Shown piece by piece: positions 9,152 through 17,226 of a stretch of 64,000 nucleotides of DNA (positions within the stretch are counted from its first letter, which is position 1; every line of letters starts with the position of its first letter). The translations under genes were made by a program, and so were the position numbers. This DNA is from Xanthocytophaga agilis (GTDB lineage: Bacteria > Bacteroidota > Bacteroidia > Cytophagales > 172606-1). The notes under the pieces were generated by a model, which did no database searches, was not told where the DNA came from, and saw only the letters and a list, made by a program, of their open reading frames with translations. The stretch lies in the NCBI RefSeq assembly GCF_030068605.1, contig NZ_JASJOU010000005.1, positions 1 to 64,000 of the forward strand, given 5' to 3'.

Positions 9152-10052
9152 ATGCTTCAGAAGATTGACCTTTTAAAAATGCTCTTAATGCAGATACTGG
9201 AGAGTCCTCAATCGTACATAAATAATAGTTGGCTCCCCATTTCAGAATCTGATCGCGGGATGACCGTATAAACTCAGTTGCCTGCTTCTCATATTGACTT
9301 CGAATGCGGTTTGGATCTGTCTGTAGTTGTTGCCCGGTTTCGGCATCTTCAAAGACTGTCACTCCGGAAAAATCCAGATTCAATTCTTTTTTTCCCATCA
9401 GATGAAAGATCATTACCTCATTGCGGGCAGGCAAGAGGCTGCGAATAAAAGCTCCCAGCTCATCAGTATGTTCATACAAATCAGTAATGAGAATGAATTT
9501 ATGTTGAAACCCGCCCTGTTGCAGAGGCAATTGAATCTTCTCAGGCCATTTCCCTTTGCTGTCTGCCTGAAAAAGCATCTGCATACGAGCGTTTTCCATG
9601 CCTGCTTTAGGAGGTAAATGCAATACCTGCTGATCATTAATCAAAGCTAATCCATCCGCATCACCTTGCTGGCGGGCAATAAATGCAATAGCAGCCCAGA
9701 GTATTTTTGCATACTGCCATTTGCTCATTCCGTTCTCTTCATATACCATACTGGAACTCGCATCTAGTAATCCATACCATCGGGTACGGCTTTCCAGCTC
9801 GGATTCTTTCAGATACAGCCGATCTGTACGCCCAAAAATCTTCCAGTCTATCCGACGCAAGTCATCGCCGGGCATATACGTCCGGTACTGACTAAAATCT
9901 GTACCTTGCCCTAGCCGCACGCCTCCATGCAAACCCGAAATAGCCTCATGGGCTACTTTACGGGCCAGCCACTCCAATCCTTTTAAACTTCGAAGTTCTT
10001 CAGGAGTAAACCATTGGGTTAAGGAAACAGATTTATTTTTAGACTGACTCAT
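9135..10052 (-). CDS. DUF58 domain protein (MoxR partner)
   Basis: 305 residues. The DUF58 hallmark is visible near residue 65: MPGDDLRRIDWKIFGRTDRLYLKE. It is preceded by a GLHGGVRLGQGTDFSQYR segment and followed by a von Willebrand-like fold with LLDASSSM near residue 92. DUF58 proteins are cytoplasmic or membrane-anchored and are almost always encoded after a MoxR ATPase, which is thought to act on them as a chaperone. Here the MoxR gene lies 105 bp upstream. The first residues are polar, so no membrane anchor is seen. Confidence in the family is high and in the role moderate. Confidence 0.92.
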   Translation of the reverse strand: MSQSKNKSVSLTQWFTPEELRSLKGLEWLARKVAHEAISGLHGGVRLGQGTDFSQYRTYMPGDDLRRIDWKIFGRTDRLYLKESELESRTRWYGLLDASSSMVYEENGMSKWQYAKILWAAIAFIARQQGDADGLALINDQQVLHLPPKAGMENARMQMLFQADSKGKWPEKIQLPLQQGGFQHKFILITDLYEHTDELGAFIRSLLPARNEVMIFHLMGKKELNLDFSGVTVFEDAETGQQLQTDPNRIRSQYEKQATEFIRSSRDQILKWGANYYLCTIEDSPVSALRAFLKGQSSEAYVAGS

Positions 10053-10157
10053 AGTCCTAACTGTAATGCATTAATATCTCAACTTTGACAGACTGAGACA
10101 TCAAGCAATAGATTTAACTTTATGTAGAAGAATTTATGGTAAAAAACAATACATGAA

Positions 10158-11147
10158 CTAAGCCTTGGCTGGACGAACTTTTGAAAGCAGTGCTTCAATA
10201 ACCCGGTCAGGAGATACACCATCTGCTTCTGCTTTAAAGTTTAACAGAATGCGGTGACGTAATACAGGTTTTGCTAATGCCTCAATATCTTCAGGTGTCA
10301 CAGCATATCGACCTTTTATTAAGGCACGCGCTTTCGCACAAACAACTAGTGCCTGTCCTGCACGTGTACCTGCTCCCCATTGTACCCAATCTTTTACTTC
10401 CTGTGGACTATCAGATCCGGAACGAGTAGCGCGCACCAGACGGTTGATCCAGGAAAGTAAATCATCATGGACTGTCACTTCTCGAGCCCAATGTTGCAAA
10501 TCCAATACTTCCTGCTGGCTTAGTACAGGTTCAATAGCCGCTTGTTTGCTTCCTGTAGTCTGACGCAACACTTCCAATTCGTCTGCAGACTCCGGATATT
10601 CCATCTGGATATATAAAAGAAAACGGTCTAACTGCGCTTCTGGTAACGGAAACGTGCCTGCCTGTTCCAGCGGGTTCTGGGTTGCCAGAATAAAGTAGGG
10701 AGCCTGCATTTTGTAGGTTTTCCCAGAGTAGGTTACCGACTTTTCCTGCATGGCTTCCAGCAAGGCAGCCTGTGTCTTTGGAGGAGTTCGGTTGATCTCA
10801 TCCGCCAGGATAATATTGGCAAATAAAGGTCCAGGTATAAATTTAAATTTTCGCTGGCCAGACTCATCTTCCTGTAAAATAGATGTTCCTACAATATCTG
10901 AAGGCATCAGATCAGGAGTGAACTGGATACGTCGGAATTTCAGATGTAATGCTTGCGCTACAGAACGTATCAAAAGTGTTTTACCTAATCCAGGAACACC
11001 TTCCAGCAAAGCATGTCCACTCGCCAGCAAAGCAATTAACAACTGCTCTACCGTATCTTCCTGCCCAATCACAGCCTTGCCAATTTCCTTCTTCAACAGG
11101 GTTAGTTTTTGCTGAAGTTCCTGTACATAAGTCGTCGTATTCAACAT
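10158..11147 (-). CDS. MoxR-family AAA+ ATPase
   Basis: 329 residues, typical for MoxR. Walker A is GVPGLGKT near residue 55. Walker B with the adjacent conserved segment is ADEINRTPPKTQAALLEAM near 115. Sensor 1 is ATQNPLEQAGTFPLPEAQLDRF near 155, and an AAA lid domain follows with the R-H-R-I-L-L-N-F end motif. MoxR ATPases act as chaperones for assembly of metal- or vWA-containing complexes. Here the gene lies between a DUF4159 gene (87 bp upstream) and the DUF58 gene, the standard order of this cluster. Cytoplasmic. Confidence 0.95.
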   Translation of the reverse strand: MLNTTTYVQELQQKLTLLKKEIGKAVIGQEDTVEQLLIALLASGHALLEGVPGLGKTLLIRSVAQALHLKFRRIQFTPDLMPSDIVGTSILQEDESGQRKFKFIPGPLFANIILADEINRTPPKTQAALLEAMQEKSVTYSGKTYKMQAPYFILATQNPLEQAGTFPLPEAQLDRFLLYIQMEYPESADELEVLRQTTGSKQAAIEPVLSQQEVLDLQHWAREVTVHDDLLSWINRLVRATRSGSDSPQEVKDWVQWGAGTRAGQALVVCAKARALIKGRYAVTPEDIEALAKPVLRHRILLNFKAEADGVSPDRVIEALLSKVRPAKA

Positions 11148-11234
11148 TTGTATGGTTTGATTAGTTGCTGATACGGAAGTTCCGTATAGTAAGTGATGTT
11201 TTAAAATAATAAAGTCTTCTTTATCATGAAGTGC

Positions 11235-11861
11235 TTAACGAGTCAGAGCATGAACAACAATGTTGACACCAAATTTCGTATTGTCTTTGGCCAGCCAACG
11301 TTTATTGCGATAATCGTAGTCCCATTCACAGCCATAATCCTTATTACTGTACAAAACTCCAATACGTCCATTTACCAGAATGGCTTTCAGATAATCGTGT
11401 ACCAGATCATCACCCCAACCATTCAGTTCTACACTGGTAGCGGGAGGGCCATCTTCAAATTCAAAGAAGCAAGAATAGAGGGCATGATCGTTAGGGAGCT
11501 TCTGTAAAGCATTGGCACCAAACAACTCTTCCATCTGTCGCTCAAATGACTTGGCAAACAGACCATCGATATCATGATTACAATCGTCTACAAATACAAA
11601 TCCACCACGCTGTACATATGCCTTAAAGTTCTCTTTCTCCTGTTTGGTAAACTCAACCAGTTTATGTCCACTCAGATAACAGAATGGCGAAGAAAAGACA
11701 GCTTTGTCTGATAAAGAGACAACCTTTTCTTCGATATCGACAGGTATGGTTGTATACTCAATCAGCGAGTTCATCAGATTGGTAGGCATACGCTGGTCTG
11801 TATTCCAGTCACCAGATGTGTATTGTAATCGTGTAAAGAAAAAAGCCTTGCTAAACTCCAT
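11235..11861 (-). CDS. DUF4159 domain protein
   Basis: 208 residues made almost entirely of the DUF4159 domain, which has a class I amidotransferase-like fold. Markers are FFFTRLQYTSGDW at the start, a PFCYLSGH segment, YVQRGGFVFVDDCNHD, and the closing IGVLYSNKDYGCEW ... KFGVNIVVHAL. No signal peptide is seen, so the protein is probably cytoplasmic, although many family members are exported. It lies between the TldE gene (62 bp upstream) and moxR, in the same direction. DUF4159 genes are commonly found with MoxR/DUF58/BatA genes. Biochemical function is unknown. Confidence 0.88.
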   Translation of the reverse strand: MEFSKAFFFTRLQYTSGDWNTDQRMPTNLMNSLIEYTTIPVDIEEKVVSLSDKAVFSSPFCYLSGHKLVEFTKQEKENFKAYVQRGGFVFVDDCNHDIDGLFAKSFERQMEELFGANALQKLPNDHALYSCFFEFEDGPPATSVELNGWGDDLVHDYLKAILVNGRIGVLYSNKDYGCEWDYDYRNKRWLAKDNTKFGVNIVVHALTR

Positions 11862-11922
11862 ATTTTTGTAACAGGGATAGCATTACAGTCTAAGAGAGTT
11901 AAACTGTAATGCTATTCGTCTC

Positions 11923-13239
11923 TTAAACAGCGTCAGATAAACTGGTAAAGGTAAAGTCACGAATCCGCATAGGAGGAATCAGGTTGCCATTCACACGTTG
12001 TGCTTTTCCCATGGCATCCAGATTGTTCAACATGATGACCGGACTTTCATTAAAACGGAAGTTTTTGACAGGATATTTGATTTGTCCGTTTTCAATGTAG
12101 AAAGTACCATCACGAGTAAGACCTGTATAGAGTAATGTTTGAGGATCAACAGAGCGGATATACCAGAAACGAGTAACCAGAATGCCTTTTTCTGTACCTT
12201 TAATCAGGTCTTCCAGACTGCCATTACCCCCAGGAATGATAATATTAGAAGGGAAGGCAATAGCTTCTGTGCCTTTTTTCTGTGCCCAGAAACGATCATA
12301 GGCCATTGTCTTTACTACACCATTCTGTATCCAGTCTGTACGTTTGCGAGGTAGGCCATCATTGGTCCAGGTAGAGCCCGGAACTTCTGCATTCAATGGG
12401 TCAGAGTAGATACTGATTCGTTCGTCCAACAGCTTTTCTCCCAATTTGTTGCCTCCTCCTTTTTTAGAAAGGAAACTACGACCTTCATCTGCATTACGGG
12501 CATTGAAGCTGCGCATCATATTTTCAATCAGATCTACAGCAGCAGCAGGTTCTAACACAACTGTGTACTTACCTGGTTCAATAGCTTTTGCACTACGGGA
12601 GCCTATTGCTTTCTGAATAGCAATTTCAGAAGCTTCGCCGGAATCCAGTTTGGCAGCATCATTAAAATCACGGGTAACCCATCCCGAACCTAGCCCATCG
12701 TTAGTACGCATGGTCACAGTAAAGTTCAGGTCACTCTGTGTATGATAGGCAAACAGACCTTTGGAATTCATAATGGAAGAAAAACCAGAAGAATGCTCCA
12801 GGAAACCAGCTGCTGTTATATCTTTCTTAGAAGCTGGCAAAATGCTCTTCTCTGCTACATTGGCACGAAACTCAGGATCTATCTTTGCAGTACTATCAAA
12901 ATAGGCTTTAGCTTCAGCATATTGCTGAGGTCCTAATATACTTACATATTCAGGGTTTTCCGGAGCTAGTTTTGCTAGTTCTTCTGCTCGCTTCACTACT
13001 TTTTCCAGGGATGCACTATCAAATTCATTGATACTGGCAGTTCCTGTTTTCTTTCCAAATGAAGACTGGACAGACAACGTCATGTTCGTTTCTTCACCAC
13101 TGGTAGAGACCGTATTACGAGCATAACGAATGTTCCCACCATGATTATTATTCAGGCTTATTGAACACTCATCAGCCTTTGAATAGCCCAATACTTTTGT
13201 AAGCAATTGTTTTGCTTCCTCTTTACTTAATATTGCCAT
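11923..13239 (-). CDS. TldE/PmbA-type protein, copy 1
   Basis: 438 residues. The protein aligns along its whole length with the plus-strand copy at 17227-18564. Family markers are the N-terminal KADECSISL segment, RYARNTVSTSGE, GKYTVVLEP, and the C-terminal GLTRDGTFYIENGQI and FRFNESPVIMLNN. Like E. coli TldE it has no HExxxH motif, so it is presumed to be the non-catalytic half of a TldD-TldE metalloprotease heterodimer. No signal peptide is visible. It starts 28 bp after the stop of its TldD partner and is followed by DUF4159. An 86-bp segment near the 3' end (12041-12126) matches the other copy at 84 positions. Confidence 0.9.
   Translation of the reverse strand: MAILSKEEAKQLLTKVLGYSKADECSISLNNNHGGNIRYARNTVSTSGEETNMTLSVQSSFGKKTGTASINEFDSASLEKVVKRAEELAKLAPENPEYVSILGPQQYAEAKAYFDSTAKIDPEFRANVAEKSILPASKKDITAAGFLEHSSGFSSIMNSKGLFAYHTQSDLNFTVTMRTNDGLGSGWVTRDFNDAAKLDSGEASEIAIQKAIGSRSAKAIEPGKYTVVLEPAAAVDLIENMMRSFNARNADEGRSFLSKKGGGNKLGEKLLDERISIYSDPLNAEVPGSTWTNDGLPRKRTDWIQNGVVKTMAYDRFWAQKKGTEAIAFPSNIIIPGGNGSLEDLIKGTEKGILVTRFWYIRSVDPQTLLYTGLTRDGTFYIENGQIKYPVKNFRFNESPVIMLNNLDAMGKAQRVNGNLIPPMRIRDFTFTSLSDAV
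12041..12126 (-). repeat. Near-identical 86-bp tract in TldE copy 1
   Basis: The reverse complement of this segment matches 18343-18428 at 84 of 86 positions. Flanking sequence on both sides is more diverged. It encodes the GLTRDGTFYIENG region, so functional constraint may contribute. Confidence 0.75.
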
Positions 13240-13267
13240 TGGTTAGGTTTGTTTTAAGGATAGATGA

Positions 13268-14914
13268 TTAGATTTTCCGGGCGGTATTAATGACATTGAC
13301 ACCATCGAAGCGGGCAGTAGAACTTCCATGTGATACCGCACTTATCTGAGAAGGCTGTCCTTTGCCATCAAAGAAAGACCCAAACAAACGATAATCACTT
13401 TCATCACATACTTTCGAACACGAGTTCCAGAATTCCTGAGTATTGGATTGATAGGCTACATCATTTAGCATACCTACAACTTTTCCACCTTTTATTTCAT
13501 AGAAAAGCTGTCCGCCAAACTGAAAGTTATAGCGTTGCTGATCAATGGAATAAGACCCACGACCTGCAATGTAAATACCTTTCTCTACATCTTTAACCAA
13601 GTCATTGACAGAACATTTCTCTTTTCCTGGAGCAAGAGATATATTCGCCATCCGTTGAAACTGTACCGAACTCCAGCTATCGGCATAACAGCACCCTTGG
13701 GATTCAGCTTCGCCGATGATATGCGCCTGGTCGCGAATAGCCTGGTAATTAACAAGGATACCATCTTTAACCAGATCCCATCGTTTAGTTTTTACGCCTT
13801 CGTCATCATATCCTACAGCGCCCAATGATCCTGGTTGAGTCTTATCCGCAAATATGGTTACCTGCTTGCTACCATAATTAAAGTTTTTCGTTTTCCACTT
13901 ATCCAGTGTGGCAAAAGAGGTTCCTGCGTAATTAGCTTCATATCCAAGCACACGATCCAGCTCCAGCGGGTGACCTACCGATTCGTGGATCGTTAGACCC
14001 AAGTGGTTAGGCTCCAGTACAACTGTATATTTTCCCGGTTCTACAGATTTAGCAGTCAGCTTTTCTTTGGCATGTTTGGCTGCAGCAGTGGCATCTTCTA
14101 TAATGTCGTATGAGTTCTTATATAAAGAGAGACCTGTACCTGTTGGCCCTGCAATTTTGCCTGCTCCCTTTCCAGTCAAATATTCATATCCCATTCCCAT
14201 GGGAGCACTCAACGCATCACGGGTTTTGAAAGAGTTGGTTTTAGGATCGATGGCAGTTACTGTAAAATTAGGCCATATCCGATGTATATCCTGATCAATG
14301 TAAGATCCATCCGTTGAGGCAAAATATTTTTGTTCATTTATAAGGAACAGGGCAGAGTTCACAAAGTTGGCGCCATTCTTCATAGCAGCAGCATTAGCGG
14401 CTAGCAATAGGTCTACTTTCTCAGAAACAGGTACTTCAAACGCATTTTTCTGAATAGGAGTCTTCCAAGTCACTTCCCCATATCCTTTTTGCGGGGCTAA
14501 TTGAACCGGATCTTTTTGCAAACGGGAGTTTGCTTTGGCAATTGCAACAGCTTGCTTTGTTGCTTTAGCAATACCTTCAGTTGTTACTTCAGAAGTTGCT
14601 GAAAATCCCCAGGTGCCATTTACTAAGACGCGAATTCCAGCGCCAAAAGATTCTGTATTTACAATATTCTGCACCTTATCTTCTCTGGTAAACAGATACT
14701 GGTTCAAATAGCGACCTATACGAACATCTGCGTATGAGGCTCCACTACTTTTTGCGGCTTGTAAGGCAACATCAGCCAATTGTTTTTTCTGAGATACCTC
14801 CATTCCTGAGTTCAGAAATACAGAGGGGTCAACAGATTCTCCAAACATAGGTATAGGCATCATAAGTCCGCCTAATCCAAGTCCAGCAGCTTGAATAAAG
14901 TCTCTTCTTTTCAC
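13268..14914 (-). CDS. tldD: TldD-type metalloprotease with Tat-like signal, copy 1
   Basis: 548 residues from a GTG start at 14914. An in-frame stop lies five codons upstream, which excludes an earlier start. The N-terminus KRRDFIQAAGLGLGGLMM is a twin-arginine signal with a short hydrophobic core. The catalytic zinc motif HESVGH lies near residue 310, within TIHESVGHPLELDRVLGYEAN, followed by the conserved ANISL and NFQFGGQLFYEIKGGKVVG segments and NSCSKVC. TldD is the catalytic half of the TldD/TldE protease, which unthreads and cleaves peptides in E. coli. It heads the eight-gene minus-strand run. It differs from E. coli TldD in having an export signal. A 192-bp block is almost identical to copy 2. 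Confidence 0.92.
   Translation of the reverse strand: MKRRDFIQAAGLGLGGLMMPIPMFGESVDPSVFLNSGMEVSQKKQLADVALQAAKSSGASYADVRIGRYLNQYLFTREDKVQNIVNTESFGAGIRVLVNGTWGFSATSEVTTEGIAKATKQAVAIAKANSRLQKDPVQLAPQKGYGEVTWKTPIQKNAFEVPVSEKVDLLLAANAAAMKNGANFVNSALFLINEQKYFASTDGSYIDQDIHRIWPNFTVTAIDPKTNSFKTRDALSAPMGMGYEYLTGKGAGKIAGPTGTGLSLYKNSYDIIEDATAAAKHAKEKLTAKSVEPGKYTVVLEPNHLGLTIHESVGHPLELDRVLGYEANYAGTSFATLDKWKTKNFNYGSKQVTIFADKTQPGSLGAVGYDDEGVKTKRWDLVKDGILVNYQAIRDQAHIIGEAESQGCCYADSWSSVQFQRMANISLAPGKEKCSVNDLVKDVEKGIYIAGRGSYSIDQQRYNFQFGGQLFYEIKGGKVVGMLNDVAYQSNTQEFWNSCSKVCDESDYRLFGSFFDGKGQPSQISAVSHGSSTARFDGVNVINTARKI
13647..13838 (-). repeat. Near-identical 192-bp tract in TldD copy 1 (inverted partner of 16538-16729)
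   Basis: Read on the minus strand, this block matches 16538-16729 at 189 of 192 positions. The three differences are synonymous transitions. In the neighbouring 60 bp (13861-13920 against 16456-16515) 10 of 60 positions differ, so the edge of the block is sharp. Confidence 0.9.
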
Positions 14915-15467
14915 TTTGATTGGTTTTTAGGTTGATAACTCCTCTTATTGGAAATATTATATATCCTGTTGCTATAAGTCAAATCCAACAAGCTATATTC
15001 TTCAATTATCCCAAATATAATTTTTGTTTATATGAATGGAAGAAAAAAATGATGGGCGGTAGTATGTAAAACATTATACTCTTTTGTGAAAAGCATCCTT
15101 CACCAAATTATATTAAATAAGCGAATTTGCCATATATTTTTCACGAAAGAAGAGTAATTACTATTTATATATTGTATACAACAATGGCGGAAACAAGGTA
15201 CTAATAGACTAACTCAACTACATAAATTATAAAAAATCTTCAATTTTGAGTGATTCTATCATCCCACTTATCCTGATACATAGACCATACTTCCCTGAAT
15301 CCTGCCGTTCAAAAAATTTGACTATAACTTTATTGCGGCCACTCCTAATCTTATGTAATTTAAAAATCTGTAATTTTATATGGCTTATTGTGTATTTCTC
15401 CGAAGAGAGTTTGCAGAAGAGTCATTTTTTCAAAACCAACCTAACTTAAACCAAGGAGGAAATTACC
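14915..15467. other. Divergent intergenic region between the two TldD/TldE pairs
   Basis: 553 bp, strongly AT-rich, with no gene I can support. It should hold the promoters of both divergent units. A TATATTTG (minus strand, 15012-15019) fits the Bacteroidota -7 box but lacks a good -33 TTG. A 10-bp palindrome TTGTATACAA is at 15172-15181. An open frame of 67 codons at 15246-15449 shows no domain and ends just before the Shine-Dalgarno site of the plus-strand tldD, so I reject it as a gene. Confidence 0.5.
15453..15459 (+). promoter_or_regulatory. Perfect Shine-Dalgarno site supporting a TTG start
   Basis: AAGGAGG lies 8 nt before the TTG at 15468. Such a full anti-16S match is unusual for Bacteroidota and fixes the start of the plus-strand tldD at a non-ATG codon. 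Confidence 0.8.
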
Positions 15468-17108
15468 TTGAATCGTAGAGACTTCATCCAACTAGCCGGT
15501 ATGGGAGCAGGAGCATTTATGCTACCTAACATTCCAGTTTCCGGTCGTCCTATTGCAGTAGAAGCCATGCTGGAATCTCCCATGGACGTCGCCGTTAAAA
15601 AACGTTTAGCAGATGCAGCATTAAATGCGGCCAAATCAAAAGGTGCAACCTACGCTGATATTCGTATTGGCCGCTATCTGAACCAATTTGTCATAACCCG
15701 CGAAGACAAAGTACAGAACATTGTGAATACAGAGTCCTATGGAGTAGGTGTACGTGTCATTGCCAATGGTTGCTGGGGATTTGCTGCTGTGGTAGATGCT
15801 AAAAGTGAAGCTGACACTGCCAAAGCTGCAGAACAAGCAGTAGCCATTGCGAAGGCCAATTCCAAATTATTGAAGGAACCTGTTCAGCTAGCTCCACAAA
15901 AAGGATTCGGAGAGGTAAGCTGGAAAGCACCTATTCAGAAAAATGCGTTTGAGGTACCTATTAAGGAAAAAGTGGACCTGCTATTGAATGTTAATGCGGA
16001 AGCCTTAAAAAATGGAGCCAATTATATTAACTCTCTATTATTCTTAGTAAACGAACAGAAGTACTTTGCGTCAACGGATGGGTCTTATATCGATCAGGAT
16101 ATACATCGGATATGGCCTGTATTTACAGCAACTGCTATTGATCCTAAGACAGGTAAGTTTGAGACCCGCCAATCACTAAGTGCGCCTATGGGAATGGGAT
16201 ATGAATATTTGCAAGTTAATCCTAAAGATAAGGTGACAGGTATTACAACCCGTTATAATAAAGGATATGACATGCTGGAAGATGTAATAGCAGGAGCAAA
16301 ACAGGCAAAAGCAAAGCTAACAGCCAAGTCTGTTGAAGCAGGTAAATATGATCTGGTATTAGATCCTTCTCACTTATGGCTTACGATCCACGAATCAGTA
16401 GGTCACCCGCTGGAACTCGATCGCGTGCTTGGATACGAAGCCAACTTTGCCGGTACTTCCTTTGCTACACTTGATAAATGGAAATCAAAAAACTTTAACT
16501 ATGGTAGCAAACAAGTCAATCTGTTTGCCGACAAAGTTCAACCAGGATCATTAGGCGCTGTAGGATATGATGACGAAGGCGTAAAAACTAAACGATGGGA
16601 TCTGGTTAAAGATGGTATCCTTGTTAATTACCAGGCTATTCGCGATCAGGCGCATATCATCGGCGAAGCTGAATCCCAAGGATGCTGTTATGCCGATAGC
16701 TGGAGTTCGGTACAGTTTCAACGGATGGCAAATGTTTCTCTTGCTGCCGGAAAAACACCATTATCAGTTGCAGAAATGATTAAAGATGTAAAACGTGGTA
16801 TTTATATTATTGGTGATGGGTCATTTTCTATTGATCAGCAACGATATAACTTCCAGTTTGGTGGACAGCTTTTCTATGAAATAAAAGATGGTCAGATTGT
16901 AGGTATGCTGAAAGATGTAGCTTATCAATCCAATACTCAGGAATTCTGGAATTCTTGCGTAAAGGTTTGCGACGAGAAAGACTACCGCCTGGGAGGTTCA
17001 TTCTTTGATGGCAAAGGACAACCTTCTCAATCCAGTGCAGTATCACATGGAAGTTCTACTGCCCGCTTTAATGGTGTCAATGTCATCAACACTGCCCGTA
17101 AGCTATAA
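15468..17108 (+). CDS. tldD: TldD-type metalloprotease with Tat-like signal, copy 2
   Basis: 546 residues. Translation starts at a TTG supported by AAGGAGG 8 nt upstream and by alignment with copy 1 (NRRDFIQ against KRRDFIQ). The Tat-like N-terminus has a hydrophobic core GMGAGAFMLP. The zinc motif HESVGH is near residue 307 within TIHESVGHPLELDRVLGYEANF. Most of the protein is collinear with copy 1, but a loop after GMGYEYL differs in sequence and length. It is followed 118 bp later by its TldE partner. Whether it processes the same substrate as copy 1 cannot be told from sequence. Confidence 0.92.
   Translation: MNRRDFIQLAGMGAGAFMLPNIPVSGRPIAVEAMLESPMDVAVKKRLADAALNAAKSKGATYADIRIGRYLNQFVITREDKVQNIVNTESYGVGVRVIANGCWGFAAVVDAKSEADTAKAAEQAVAIAKANSKLLKEPVQLAPQKGFGEVSWKAPIQKNAFEVPIKEKVDLLLNVNAEALKNGANYINSLLFLVNEQKYFASTDGSYIDQDIHRIWPVFTATAIDPKTGKFETRQSLSAPMGMGYEYLQVNPKDKVTGITTRYNKGYDMLEDVIAGAKQAKAKLTAKSVEAGKYDLVLDPSHLWLTIHESVGHPLELDRVLGYEANFAGTSFATLDKWKSKNFNYGSKQVNLFADKVQPGSLGAVGYDDEGVKTKRWDLVKDGILVNYQAIRDQAHIIGEAESQGCCYADSWSSVQFQRMANVSLAAGKTPLSVAEMIKDVKRGIYIIGDGSFSIDQQRYNFQFGGQLFYEIKDGQIVGMLKDVAYQSNTQEFWNSCVKVCDEKDYRLGGSFFDGKGQPSQSSAVSHGSSTARFNGVNVINTARKL
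16538..16729 (+). repeat. Near-identical 192-bp tract in TldD copy 2
   Basis: Partner of the minus-strand block at 13647-13838: 189 of 192 positions agree and the three differences are silent. The block begins just after the FADKV codons and ends within the ANVSL codons, where divergence resumes at once. Confidence 0.9.
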
Positions 17109-17226
17109 CAATGGTGTCTATGGTATGGAGAGTACAATGGTATAGATAGAAGAAACTATACTCGTAACTCTATCTAATGCATGAGAAAAGGAAAATAAAG
17201 TCAACCACACCTACACAAGAATAATT

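Noticed and set aside
15246-15449. 67-codon open frame between the TldD genes
   Set aside because: No family match, AT-driven composition, and it fills the promoter and leader region of tldD copy 2.
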